Shown piece by piece: positions 54,790-63,164 of a DNA stretch of 64,000 bases. The notes under the pieces are model-generated. The model saw only the letters and a program-made list of their open reading frames with translations. It did not search any database and had not been told where the DNA came from. Source of the stretch: Methylobacterium sp. SyP6R (GTDB lineage Bacteria > Pseudomonadota > Alphaproteobacteria > Rhizobiales > Beijerinckiaceae); assembly GCF_019216885.1 (NCBI RefSeq), contig NZ_JAAQRC020000001.1, positions 5,397,501 through 5,461,500 of the forward strand, written 5' to 3'. Numbering within the stretch: position 1 is the first letter of the stretch; every line of letters starts with the position of its first letter. A program made the translations under genes and the position numbers.

Positions 54790-55564
54790 AAGCATTCGGT
54801 TCATAGGTCAGCGTTTCCTGAAGCAGAATTCCGCCGTCGGGGCTCGTCGCCCGGGCGTCGATCGAGACGATCTGGCCGGCCACCTTCGGGGAGACCACGA
54901 AGGTGTAGGTCAGGCTGTCGAAGCCGCGCAGGCGGTCGCGGACCGGATCGTCGACGAAGGGCCGCGCCACGACGCGCCAGCCCGGCTCCGTCCTGCCGTC
55001 GACCTCGACCTCGGTCGGAGTCACGGTCGCATTCTCCCGCAACGCGCGCCGGATGCCGTTCTTGATGTAGCGCGGATTGCCCTTGAGCACCTTGGCGAGG
55101 TCGTCGAGGTGATGCTCGAGGAAGCGCACCATCACGGGGTTGCCCGGGATGTCCTCGTAGGTCGCGGTCGGCATCCGGCGCTCGCCGGAGAACATCTCGA
55201 CCTTGAGATTGCGGTTCTCCGCGCTCGCGCCCGGCGCCACCTCCTCGCGGATGCGGTCCTCGACCGGGGGGCCGAACGGCGCGCCGTCGATGCCGCTGAA
55301 GCGGGTGTAGCGGTAGCTGAGCACCTGGCCCGGCCGGGTATTGGCGAGCTGGTTGGTCTCGAACAGCAGGGTGGTGGCGTTCGGCGGCGTGGCTTGAGCG
55401 GGGGCAGCTTGGACCGGGGCGGCAGCTTGGACCGGGATAGCTTGGACCGGAATAGCTTGGGCTGGCGCGCTTTGCGGCGGCGTGGTCGGGGAGGGCGTGT
55501 CTTGCGCGAGAGCCCGGCCGCCGAGGAGGGCGGACAGAAGACCAACCAGGACGAGACGGCTCAC
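54788..55564 (-). CDS. Exported protein encoded directly after pqqE
   Basis: A 258-residue protein with a signal peptide ([20 protein letters not shown]), a Pro/Ala/Gln linker with an AIPVQ repeat (residues 22-60), and a folded domain from 65 on ([13 protein letters not shown], then [21 protein letters not shown]). Its GTG overlaps the pqqE stop as GTGA, so it is translated with the PQQ genes. I know no assigned function; a periplasmic partner of PQQ export or quinoprotein assembly is a guess. Confidence 0.82.
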   Translation of the reverse strand: MSRLVLVGLLSALLGGRALAQDTPSPTTPPQSAPAQAIPVQAIPVQAAAPVQAAPAQATPPNATTLLFETNQLANTRPGQVLSYRYTRFSGIDGAPFGPPVEDRIREEVAPGASAENRNLKVEMFSGERRMPTATYEDIPGNPVMVRFLEHHLDDLAKVLKGNPRYIKNGIRRALRENATVTPTEVEVDGRTEPGWRVVARPFVDDPVRDRLRGFDSLTYTFVVSPKVAGQIVSIDARATSPDGGILLQETLTYEPNA

Positions 55565-56700
55565 ACGGGTGCTCCCTCGGGCACAGCGGCGCGGGGTGCG
55601 CCGCCGATGGTGCGGTACTGGTAGTCGGGCGCGGTTTCCAGCGCCGATTCGGCGATCGCCAGGGCCTGGACCTTGCCGTGGAGCGGCGACAGCGAGCAGG
55701 CCGGATCGGTCGCCGCGGCATCGCCCGCCAGCGCCAGGGCCTGGCAGCGGCAGCCGCCCCAATCCTTCTCGCGCCGGTCGCAGGAGCGGCAGGGCTCCTT
55801 CATCCACTCGGTGCCGCGATAGGCCCGGAAGGCCGGCGAGTCGGCCCAGATCTCCGCCAGCGAACGATCCTGGACGTGCCAGAAGTCGAGGCCGGGAATC
55901 GTCTCGGCGGCGTGGCAGGGCAGCACCTTGCCGGTCGGCGTGACGTTCATCAGCCGCCTTCCCCAGCCGCCGGCGCAGGCCTTGGGGTACTTGGCGTAGT
56001 AATCCGGCACGACGAGGTCGATGACGAGCTGACCTTTGAGGCGCTCGCGCGCCTCCTCGACGGTGCGGATCGAGCGGTCGACATCGGCCTTCGCCGGCAT
56101 CAGGGCGGCGCGGTTGACGTAGGCCCAGCCGTAATACTGGGTGTGGGCCACCTCCAGGCGCTTGGCGCCGAGACGGACCGCGAGATCGATCAGCGCCGGC
56201 ACCTCGGCGATGTTGCCGCGGTGGATCACGGCGTTCAGCGTCAGCGGCAGGCCGAGCGCCGTCACCCGCTCGGCGAAGGCGAATTTCTGCGGTTGCGCGT
56301 TCTTGAGGCCGCCGATGCGCTCGGCATTGGCCGCCTCGACCGCCTGGACCGAGAGCTGCACGTGGTCGAGCCCGGCCTCGGAGAGCGCGTCGAGCTTGTC
56401 GAGCGCGCCGGCCACCCCGGAGGTGATCAGGTTCGAGTAGAGCCCGAGTTCGGCGCAGGCGCGGGTGATGTCGACGATGTCCTGCCGCGCCGTCGGCTCG
56501 CCGCCGGAGAGGTGGACGTGGAGCACGCCCAACGCCGCCGCCTCGCGGAGCACCCGCTGCCAGGTCGCCGTGTCGAGCTCGGCCGAGCGCCGGTCGAGTT
56601 CGAGCGGGTTCGAGCAATAGGGGCAGCGCAGCGGGCAGCGATGCGTCAGCTCGGCGAGGAGCCCGATCGGGGCCGGCAGAGTGGGCGTGACGGCGTTCAT
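55561..56700 (-). CDS. pqqE: PQQ biosynthesis radical SAM enzyme
   Basis: A 379-residue radical SAM protein that, with PqqD, forms the Glu-Tyr carbon-carbon bond in PqqA. The SAM cluster is Cys22-Cys26-Cys29 (CPLRCPYC), with GGEPT following. C-terminal SPASM cysteines bind auxiliary clusters ([32 protein letters not shown]). The ATG at 56700 follows GGGAGGG. It lies 110 bases after pqqD, with a hairpin between, and overlaps the next gene by 4 bases. Confidence 0.97.
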   Translation of the reverse strand: MNAVTPTLPAPIGLLAELTHRCPLRCPYCSNPLELDRRSAELDTATWQRVLREAAALGVLHVHLSGGEPTARQDIVDITRACAELGLYSNLITSGVAGALDKLDALSEAGLDHVQLSVQAVEAANAERIGGLKNAQPQKFAFAERVTALGLPLTLNAVIHRGNIAEVPALIDLAVRLGAKRLEVAHTQYYGWAYVNRAALMPAKADVDRSIRTVEEARERLKGQLVIDLVVPDYYAKYPKACAGGWGRRLMNVTPTGKVLPCHAAETIPGLDFWHVQDRSLAEIWADSPAFRAYRGTEWMKEPCRSCDRREKDWGGCRCQALALAGDAAATDPACSLSPLHGKVQALAIAESALETAPDYQYRTIGGAPRAAVPEGAPV

Positions 56701-56765
56701 GACTGTCCCTCCCGGGGCTCTAAGCAGGCCTGGCGATGCAAGCCCGCTCGGAGTTTTGTTTCGTC

Positions 56766-56810
56766 GCAGATTTTTGTCGCAAAACCGGCCGCCACTTTTG
56801 CGAAATCTGC
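56766..56810 (-). promoter_or_regulatory. Intercistronic hairpin between pqqD and pqqE
   Basis: Arms GCAGATTT and AAATCTGC enclose TTTTGCG/CGCAAAA arms with a small bulge. The structure starts on the base next to the pqqD stop. No T tract follows, so an RNA-stability or attenuation role is more likely than termination. Confidence 0.6.
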
Positions 56811-57098
56811 TTACGCCGCCGGCACGGTCTCGAGCACGCGCTTGAGCAGCAGGCCGTCCAGCATGGTGATCACGTCGGGCTCGATGATCGCGGCGTCGAC
56901 TTCGTATTGCCGGCTCAAGGCCTCGGCGATGGCCCGGATGCTGCGCGACCCGTCGACGAGGCCCAGCACCGCGACGGCGTTCTGGTCGAGGTCGAAGGTG
57001 CGCTCGGGGGCGAGCAGCACATGGGCATCGCGCACCGTGTCGTGGCGCAACCGCACCCCGCGGGGCAGGCGCGGCACGCTGTCGGGGGTCAGGCTCAT
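56811..57098 (-). CDS. pqqD: PQQ biosynthesis peptide chaperone
   Basis: A 95-residue PqqD, which binds PqqA and presents it to PqqE. Family pattern: [42 protein letters not shown] and [11 protein letters not shown]. It overlaps pqqC by 4 bases as a separate gene; some methylotrophs have a fused PqqCD, not seen here. Confidence 0.96.
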   Translation of the reverse strand: MSLTPDSVPRLPRGVRLRHDTVRDAHVLLAPERTFDLDQNAVAVLGLVDGSRSIRAIAEALSRQYEVDAAIIEPDVITMLDGLLLKRVLETVPAA

Positions 57099-57892
57099 GC
57101 GCCCTCTCCCGTGCGCAGCCCCTCACCGGGCTGCCAGGCATCCGGCGGGATCATCCCGGGGGACACGTAGGCGAAGTAGAGCGCGTCGAGCTGGGTCCAC
57201 AGCACGCTGCACTTGAAGCGGAGCGCATCGAGGGCTCGAGCCTGCTGCTCCGGTGTGACGGCGTGGCGCTTCACGTAGTCGAGGGCGAAATCGGCGTCGC
57301 GCGGCGCCTGGGTCAGGCGCTTGTCGAAATAGGCCAGGGTCTCGCGGGTGATGAAGTCGTAGTTCTTCAGCATCCCGGCGACGCGCTCGGAGATGATGGT
57401 CGGCGAGAACATCTCGGTGAGCGAGGACGCGATGGCCTCGAGCAGCGAGCGCTCGGCGACGAAATGCACGTAGGCCTCGACCGAGAAGCGGGTCGCGGAG
57501 AGGATGCCCCTGGTCGAGAGCACGTAGTCGCGATCGAAGCCGACGCCCTCGGCGAGCTTCAGCCAGCGCTCGATGCCGCCGTCGCCCTCGTGGTCGCCGT
57601 CATGGTCGACGATGCGTTGGCGCCAGACCCGGCGGAGATTCGCGTCCGGCAGGCGCGCCAGCAGGGTGGCGTCCTTCACCGGGATCATCGCCTGGTAATA
57701 GTAGCGGTTGAGCGCCCAGGCCCGCACCTGGTCCTTGTCGAGCTTGCCGTCGTGCAGCAGGCGGTGGAACGGGTGCAGGTTGTGGTAGCGCCGCGCCCCG
57801 ATGTCGCGCAGCGCCGCTTCCAGCTCCGCCGGGGAGAGCAGACGGTCGGCGGGCTCGGTCGGGCCGATGGCAAGGGCGAGGGAAGCAGTCAT
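57095..57892 (-). CDS. pqqC: Pyrroloquinoline-quinone synthase
   Basis: A 265-residue cofactor-free oxidase doing the last ring closure and oxidation to PQQ. It has the family [38 protein letters not shown] and [15 protein letters not shown] segments, all helical-bundle positions of the active site. It lies 256 bases after pqqB and overlaps pqqD. Confidence 0.97.
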   Translation of the reverse strand: MTASLALAIGPTEPADRLLSPAELEAALRDIGARRYHNLHPFHRLLHDGKLDKDQVRAWALNRYYYQAMIPVKDATLLARLPDANLRRVWRQRIVDHDGDHEGDGGIERWLKLAEGVGFDRDYVLSTRGILSATRFSVEAYVHFVAERSLLEAIASSLTEMFSPTIISERVAGMLKNYDFITRETLAYFDKRLTQAPRDADFALDYVKRHAVTPEQQARALDALRFKCSVLWTQLDALYFAYVSPGMIPPDAWQPGEGLRTGEGA

Positions 57893-58148
57893 GGCGTCGG
57901 GCGTCCTGAAGGGTCCGGCTTCTTCGTTAGCGGTTGTCCCGTGGGCGGGAATTTGATCTGCCGCAAGGAGGGGTCAAGGGCGACCAAAGTGCGTGGGGGC
58001 TGCGATGTCTCGGTAGGATTGGGCTCAAAGAGCCAACCTCTCACGCTGAAGCGCGGGGAGAGGGGAAAACCGGCGCCACGTCCTTCCCTGGATAGCCCTT
58101 CCCATACGGGCGAGGGGCTCCCGCATTCCTCTCGTCGAGAACGAAGCC
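57893..58148. other. Gap between pqqB and pqqC with repeat-like sequence
   Basis: The 256 bases contain no gene. Stretches like GCGGGGAGAGGGGAAAACCG and GCCCTTCCCATACGGGC resemble broken pieces of repeat family A type. Such a gap inside pqq genes is long. Confidence 0.5.
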
Positions 58149-59048
58149 TCACACCCGCAGCGTCAGCCCGTCATGGGCCACGACCCACCCCGCCGCCTCG
58201 ACGCCGCGGCGCTCCTCCGAGTCCTCGACCAGCACCGGATTGGTGTTGTTGATGTGGACGAAGACCCGCCGGCCGATCGGGAGATCGGCGAGCGCCGCCA
58301 CCGAGCCGCCCTCGCCGATCATCGGCACGTGGCCCATGCGCCAGCCGGTCTTGGTGCCGACGCCGGCGCGGATCATGTCGTCGTCGGCCAGCACGGTGCC
58401 GTCGAACAGGAGCGCGTCGACCCCGGAAATCCGCGCCCTCAGCCCGTCCGTGACGCGGGCGCAGCCCGGCACGTAGGCGAGGCGCCTGCCCCCGGCCTCG
58501 ATCATCGCGCCCACCGTGGTCTCGGTCTCGGCGCCGATTTCCGGCGTGCCGTCCTCGAGCCAGAGCGGGACCTTGCCGGGCACCGGGAACAGCGTGACGG
58601 TGAGGCCCGGCACCGGCGAGAACGGTTGGTTCAGGGCGATCTCGCTGCGCTCCACCACGCCCTGCGCCATCACGTCGAAGACGCGGTTGGCCCCGATCGA
58701 ATCGAGGATGCCCCGCGTGGCGTGAAGGCGGAAGGGCTGGCCTTCGCGCAGGGTGAGCAGGCCCGCGACGTGGTCGACGTCGCCGTTGGTCAGCAGCACC
58801 GCCCGGATCGGCGAGTGGCGCAGGCCCTCGCGCGGGTGCAGGGAAGGCGTGTCGAACAGCTGCTGGCGGATATCGGGTGAGGCGTTCACCAGGAGCCAGG
58901 AATCGCCGTCGGCGGAGACGGCGAGGCTCGACTGGGTGCGGGGCAGGACCCGGCGGTCGCCGGCCCGGGCCATGGCGCAGATCGGGCAGCGGCAGTTCCA
59001 CTGCGGCACGCCCCCGCCCGCCCCGGACCCCAGAACGATGGCGTGCAT
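58149..59048 (-). CDS. pqqB: PQQ biosynthesis metal-dependent hydroxylase
   Basis: A 299-residue metallo-beta-lactamase-fold protein. The zinc-binding CRCPIC (Cys19, 21, 24) and the altered active-site motif NGDVDHVAG are those of PqqB, which hydroxylates the tyrosine part of the precursor. It starts 21 bases after pqqA2. Confidence 0.97.
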   Translation of the reverse strand: MHAIVLGSGAGGGVPQWNCRCPICAMARAGDRRVLPRTQSSLAVSADGDSWLLVNASPDIRQQLFDTPSLHPREGLRHSPIRAVLLTNGDVDHVAGLLTLREGQPFRLHATRGILDSIGANRVFDVMAQGVVERSEIALNQPFSPVPGLTVTLFPVPGKVPLWLEDGTPEIGAETETTVGAMIEAGGRRLAYVPGCARVTDGLRARISGVDALLFDGTVLADDDMIRAGVGTKTGWRMGHVPMIGEGGSVAALADLPIGRRVFVHINNTNPVLVEDSEERRGVEAAGWVVAHDGLTLRV

Positions 59049-59069
59049 GATCTTACGGCCGATCCGGTT

Positions 59070-59159
59070 TTAGTTGAAGGGATCGATCTCGGCGGATTCG
59101 TAGGACGTGACTTCCATGCCGACGCAGATTTCGGCAACGATGGGCAGCGACCAGGTCAT
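59070..59159 (-). CDS. pqqA: PQQ precursor peptide, second copy
   Basis: A 29-residue peptide (MTWSLPIVAEICVGMEVTSY, then 9 more). Glu16 and Tyr20, the residues that become PQQ, are present in the EVTSY motif. It differs from copy 1 at positions 2, 5, 7 and 11, all conservative or in the leader. A perfect AGGAGG precedes it. It lies between copy 1 and pqqB. Confidence 0.96.
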   Translation of the reverse strand: MTWSLPIVAEICVGMEVTSYESAEIDPFN

Positions 59160-59182
59160 GCTTTCCTCCTTGGACTTCGGCG

Positions 59183-59251
59183 AACGATCCGGCTCGAATG
59201 GCCGGTTGGACGATCGTTAAGTCGCGCGCCGTCCGGCGGGGGACCGCCGGA
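59183..59251 (-). promoter_or_regulatory. Two stem-loops between the pqqA copies
   Basis: 59232-59251 is a perfect 8-bp GC stem (TCCGGCGG/CCGCCGGA) with a 4-base loop. 59183-59218 has outer arms AACGATC/GATCGTT and an inner CCGGC/GCCGG. Such structures after pqqA are thought to raise pqqA transcript over the downstream genes (family knowledge); no U tract. Confidence 0.65.
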
Positions 59252-59270
59252 GGCGCAGACCGGTGAGCCC

Positions 59271-59360
59271 TTAGTTGAAGGGATCGATCTCGGCCGACTC
59301 GTAGCTGGTGACTTCCATGCCGACGCAGACTTCGGCGACGACGGGCATCGACCACTTCAT
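59271..59360 (-). CDS. pqqA: PQQ precursor peptide, first copy
   Basis: A 29-residue peptide (MKWSMPVVAEVCVGMEVTSY, then 9 more), the classical PqqA. Glu16-x3-Tyr20 give the PQQ skeleton. AGGAG lies 8 bases ahead. It is the first gene of the pqq run, 285 bases after the response regulator gene. Confidence 0.97.
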   Translation of the reverse strand: MKWSMPVVAEVCVGMEVTSYESAEIDPFN

Positions 59361-59381
59361 GGCGTTTCTCCTGATCGGCGA

Positions 59382-59396
59382 AACCTCTAAGAGGTT
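59382..59396. promoter_or_regulatory. 15-base palindrome upstream of pqqA
   Basis: AACCTC-TTA-GAGGTT (minus strand) is a perfect 6+6 inverted repeat lying 21-35 bases before the pqqA start, in the leader or promoter. It could bind a regulator such as the neighbouring response regulator, or form an RNA hairpin. Confidence 0.5.
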
Positions 59397-59573
59397 CCTA
59401 AGACTCTGAGATGACAGGGTTTTCCGTCACCTCGGGATATATCGGCAATCGTTGCCCGGAGTGCAAGCGCTATTTTGCCGAAAGGCCGAGACGGTTAAGG
59501 CCGGCGTTTCTCAGACCGGTCTTATTGTGCCGAATCGTCATGGGCTTAGCCCGCATCGATTGTGCCCAAAATA

Positions 59574-59672
59574 ATTTCGTCCCTAACGAAGCTCGGCTTC
59601 GTGCATGGTTCGTCCCTGACGAAGCTCGGCTTCGTGCATGGTTAGTCATTGGCGAAACCCGGCCTCGTGCAT
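59574..59672. repeat. 33-bp tandem repeat across the end of the response regulator gene
   Basis: Three units (59574-59606, 59607-59639, 59640-59672). The third encodes the last codons MHEAGFRQ and stop of the regulator; the other two would read MHEAELRQ/MHEAELR just after the stop. Each of those two has a perfect CGAAGC-TCG-GCTTCG hairpin. Confidence 0.93.
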
Positions 59673-60350
59673 GTCGAGCATGAAGCCGCGGCCGCGCACG
59701 GTGACGAGGCTGGGGCCGCCGGCCCGGACGATGTCGGCGAGCTTGGTGCGCAGGTAGCCGACATAGACGTCGACCACGTTGAGGGAGAGGCCGCCCTGGC
59801 TGGCCCAGAGCCTGTCGAAGATGTCGCCCCGCGTGACCGGGCGGCTCGCCTGCTCCATCAGGATCGCCAGCAATTCCGCCTCGCGCTGGGTCAGGCGGGC
59901 GGTGACCTCGCCGAAGCGGACCTGCCGTGTGGCGAGGTCGAGGGAGAGCCGCCCGGCGCTGACCAGGGTGCGGGATTCGCCGGTCGCGCGCCGCCTTTGC
60001 AGGTGGACGCGCAGGCGCGCCAGCAATTCGTCGAACACGAACGGCTTGACGATGTAGTCGTCGGCCCCGACCGCCAGGCCGTCGACCCGGTCGCCGACCT
60101 CGTCCTTGGCGCTCAAGAAAAGAATCGCCCCCGGATAGCCGCCCTCGCGCAACGAGCGGCAGACGTCGTGGCCCGAGCCGTCCGGCAGCATGTTGTCGAG
60201 CAGCACCGCCTCGGGCACCCGCTCGCGGGCGGCGGTCAGCGCCTCGTCGACCCCGCCCGCGAGATCGACGCCGAAGCCCTCGGCGGAGAGGCCCCGCGCC
60301 AGCATCGCACGGATGTCGCCGTCATCCTCGACGATGAGAACGTGGTTCAT
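59646..60350 (-). CDS. mxbM: Response regulator, probable MxbM
   Basis: A 234-residue OmpR-family regulator: receiver (LIVEDDGDI; AVLLDNMLPDGSG; YIVKPF) and winged-helix domain (LVTVRGRGFML). In M. extorquens the pair mxbDM lies ahead of pqq genes and is needed for methanol-oxidation gene expression (from memory); position and order match here. The last eight residues come from a tandem repeat unit. Kinase upstream by 22 bases. Confidence 0.85.
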   Translation of the reverse strand: MNHVLIVEDDGDIRAMLARGLSAEGFGVDLAGGVDEALTAARERVPEAVLLDNMLPDGSGHDVCRSLREGGYPGAILFLSAKDEVGDRVDGLAVGADDYIVKPFVFDELLARLRVHLQRRRATGESRTLVSAGRLSLDLATRQVRFGEVTARLTQREAELLAILMEQASRPVTRGDIFDRLWASQGGLSLNVVDVYVGYLRTKLADIVRAGGPSLVTVRGRGFMLDMHEAGFRQ

Positions 60351-60372
60351 GCGCGGTCTCCCGCTCGCCGGT

Positions 60373-61950
60373 TCATGCCGCGTCCTCCCTCATGTCCTCG
60401 CCGGGCAGCTCCAGGATCACCCGCGCGCCCGGGCCGCCCGATTCCAGGCGGATCACCCCATCATGGCGCTCAACGACCCAGCGCGCCAGTGCGAGCCCGA
60501 TGCCGAAGCCGGAGGCGGCCGGACCCGGCCCGCTCCCCCGCCGGAAACGCTCGAACAGGCCCTCCGATTCCGGCGGGAAGCCCGGGCCGTCGTCGCTCAC
60601 CGTCACGGTGGCGCCGCTGCCATGGGCCGCGAAGCCGAGCCGGACCTGAGTGGCGCCGACCGCGTGCCTGAGCGCGTTGTCGATCAGCCCCTCGACGATC
60701 TGGCGCAGCCACTCGGCATCGGCCAGTACCTCGACGTCGGCGGCGCTCGGCTCCAGCACGAGCGCGATGCGGCGGCGCCCGGCCTCCGGCGCGCAGCTCT
60801 CCACCGCTTCCGCCAGGATGGCGGCGAGGCCGACCGGCCGGCGCTCCAGGGCGATCTCGCCGGATTCCGAGCGCGCGACCCGCAGCATGTCGCCGACCCG
60901 GCGGTGCAGCCGCAGGGCCCGCTTGCGGATGGTGGCGATGACCGGACGGAGATGGTCGGGCGTGTCGGGGGAGCGGGCGGCAAGGTCGCATTCGCCGAGG
61001 ATCACGGTGAGCGGCGTGCGCAGCTCGTGGCTGACATCGGCGAAGAAGCGCCGGCGCGAGCGGTCGATCTCCTCGAGCCGCGCATTGGCGCCGCGCAGGT
61101 CGGCGGTGGCCCGGGCGACGGTCTCCTCCAGGGCGGCCCGGTCGGCGGCGACCCGGATCTCGCGTCGCTTCAGCCGCGCCGCCATGCGGTTGAAGCTGGC
61201 CACCAGCAGGCCCAGCTCGTCGTGGCTCGCTACCGGCAGACGGGTGTCGAGCTCGCCTCGGCCGATCGCCGCGGCCCCGGCCCGGATCGCCTCGATCCGT
61301 CGCAGGATCGGACGGGTCAGGCCCTGGTGCAGCAGGACGAGGAGCAGCACGATCACCACGGCCGCCGCCACCGCGACGAGGCGCATCCGGCCCGCGAGCC
61401 GCCGGACCTCCGCCGCGGAGGCCTCGACCGCCCGGCGCTCGGCCTCGACCAGGAAGGTGAGGGGCTGGCCCGTCACCGCCCCGAAGGCGTTGAGCGCCCC
61501 CCGGATCGCGTCGGCGCGCCGGGCCGAATCCGGTTCGCGCTGGATCTGCGCCACCTGCCGGTCGAGCATGGCGCGGGCGGCGCGCAGGCGCGCGAGCGGA
61601 CGGGCTCGCGCCGTATATTGCGTGCGATCGAGGACCCCGCCGGCCCCGGCGACCGCCCGGCTCACGCCCTCGTCGACGGCGTTCAGCGCCTTGTCGACCT
61701 CGTTGCGGGCATTGGCCAGCCGCTCGGGCCGGCCCGGATTGTCGCTCACCGCCTCGACGGCGGCGAGGCCGAACTCGGTCAGACGCCCGGACAGTTCGGC
61801 GATCAGTTCCAGGCGCACCTGCGCGTCGAGCGTCGCGTCGAGGGTGCGCTCGGCGGTGTGCAGGGCGCCGTAGAGGCCGATCGCCGCCAGCACCACGAGG
61901 GAAGCCGCGCTCCCGACCAGCAGCCCGAATCGTACCCTGAGCGATCCCAT
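60373..61950 (-). CDS. mxbD: Sensor histidine kinase, probable MxbD
   Basis: A 525-residue membrane kinase. Helices at about 8-30 and 190-212 flank a 160-residue periplasmic helical sensor. A HAMP domain (LTRPILRRIEAIRAGAAAIG) precedes the H-box FADVSHELRTPLTVILG, the N-box (GLIDNALRHA) and G-boxes (DDGPGFPP, GFGIGLALA). Together with the response regulator it forms the pair ahead of pqqA; assignment as MxbD rests on location. Confidence 0.87.
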   Translation of the reverse strand: MGSLRVRFGLLVGSAASLVVLAAIGLYGALHTAERTLDATLDAQVRLELIAELSGRLTEFGLAAVEAVSDNPGRPERLANARNEVDKALNAVDEGVSRAVAGAGGVLDRTQYTARARPLARLRAARAMLDRQVAQIQREPDSARRADAIRGALNAFGAVTGQPLTFLVEAERRAVEASAAEVRRLAGRMRLVAVAAAVVIVLLLVLLHQGLTRPILRRIEAIRAGAAAIGRGELDTRLPVASHDELGLLVASFNRMAARLKRREIRVAADRAALEETVARATADLRGANARLEEIDRSRRRFFADVSHELRTPLTVILGECDLAARSPDTPDHLRPVIATIRKRALRLHRRVGDMLRVARSESGEIALERRPVGLAAILAEAVESCAPEAGRRRIALVLEPSAADVEVLADAEWLRQIVEGLIDNALRHAVGATQVRLGFAAHGSGATVTVSDDGPGFPPESEGLFERFRRGSGPGPAASGFGIGLALARWVVERHDGVIRLESGGPGARVILELPGEDMREDAA

Positions 61951-62091
61951 CCCGGCGCGACACTCCCGTTCCGCCCGTCATCCTGACCGGGGTCGCCGGT
62001 CGGCGCGAGGTACCGATCGGTGGGGGCACCCCCGCAGCACGTCCTGCATACCGCCCGGCCAGCGCGACCGCCAACGCGGCCGGACCGCGTC

Positions 62092-63069
62092 TCAGCCCGC
62101 GCGCCTTTCCGAGAGGCACCCCAACCCCGCCAGCGTCTCCCGCGCCGCCACGTCGAGCGGGGTATGCGGCTCGTGCCCGAGAAATTCCATCAGCCCGGCA
62201 TTGTCCATCCGCAGCGGTTCCCGCCACAGGTAGCGCATTTCGCGGATCTCCCGCGCCAGCGGCCAGAACGGCGCGGCGAGCGGCAGGAGGCCCCAGGGGA
62301 AGCGCCGCACCTTCACTTTGCCGCCGGCCGCGCGGGCGATGGCGGCGATCATCTGCCGGCCGTCCGGGTCCCAGTGGCCGTCCATGTTGAACGTCGCGAA
62401 GCGGGGCAGGTCCGCCTCGCGCGCGGCCAGCCGCACCAACGTCTCGGCGACGTCGGGCAGGTAGGCCCATTGGTGGCCGATCCCCGGGGTACCCGGATCG
62501 AGCACGGTTCGCACCGGCTTGCCCGGCCGCACCAGGGCGGCGGAGAACCAGGAATTGGCGGTGGTGCGCGGGCCGAAGAAGTCGCCGGCCCGCAGGACCA
62601 GGCTGCGTATGCCGGACTCGCGCAGGCCGTCCTCCATGGCGATGCGGATGCGGCCCTTCGCGGTCCGGGGCGTCCGGGGCGCATCGGCGCCCGGGTTCGG
62701 GCCGGCGTCGCGTCCGTAGACGTAGACGTTGCCGGGCAGGATCAACCGGGCCTCGGCGGCCCGGGCGGCCGCGATCGAGGCGTCGAGCATCGGCAGGACC
62801 AGCCGGTCCCAGTCGCGGTAGCCCGGCGGGTTGACCGCGTGGACGATCAGCGACGCGCCCGAGGCCGCCGCGATCACGTCGCCGGGCACCATCGCGTCGC
62901 CCCGCATCCAGGCGAAGCCGTCCGCCTCATGGGCGACACCCTCCCGGGCGAGGCGGGCCGGATCGCGGTGCAGGGCCCGCACCGTCCAGCCCTCGGTCAG
63001 GAGGCGCCGCGCCACCGCGCCTCCCACCCCGCCCGTCGCGCCCAGCACCAGGGCCGTCCTCGTCGTCAT
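62092..63069 (-). CDS. NAD(P)-dependent epimerase/dehydratase-family protein
   Basis: A 325-residue extended-SDR-like protein with the cofactor loop LGATGGVGGAVARRL, IVHAVNPPGYRDWDRLVLP and a LPGNVYVYGRD strand. The YxxxK pair is not clear: the Tyr of VYVYGRD is followed by Asn/Pro-rich sequence, so it may be an atypical or NmrA-like member. ATG at 63069 follows GAGGAG. It faces a LysR gene across 93 bases, likely its regulator. Confidence 0.86.
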   Translation of the reverse strand: MTTRTALVLGATGGVGGAVARRLLTEGWTVRALHRDPARLAREGVAHEADGFAWMRGDAMVPGDVIAAASGASLIVHAVNPPGYRDWDRLVLPMLDASIAAARAAEARLILPGNVYVYGRDAGPNPGADAPRTPRTAKGRIRIAMEDGLRESGIRSLVLRAGDFFGPRTTANSWFSAALVRPGKPVRTVLDPGTPGIGHQWAYLPDVAETLVRLAAREADLPRFATFNMDGHWDPDGRQMIAAIARAAGGKVKVRRFPWGLLPLAAPFWPLAREIREMRYLWREPLRMDNAGLMEFLGHEPHTPLDVAARETLAGLGCLSERRAG

Positions 63070-63150
63070 CGCGCGCTCCTCGTTCGCCGTCGGCGAAAGA
63101 TGTGCCAGGGGAGGGGTACGACGAGAATTGCCGAAGCACGGCGAGTCGCT

Positions 63151-63164
63151 ATACGATTTCGTAT
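63151..63164. promoter_or_regulatory. Inverted repeat at the lysR start
   Basis: ATACGA-TT-TCGTAT is a perfect 6+6 repeat overlapping the ATG of the lysR gene, with TnA spacing close to a LysR box. It probably autoregulates and controls the divergent epimerase gene (inference). Confidence 0.55.

Noticed and set aside
57095..57098. PqqC-PqqD fusion as in some methylotrophs
   Set aside because: pqqC has its own stop and pqqD its own start, overlapping by 4 bases in different frames.
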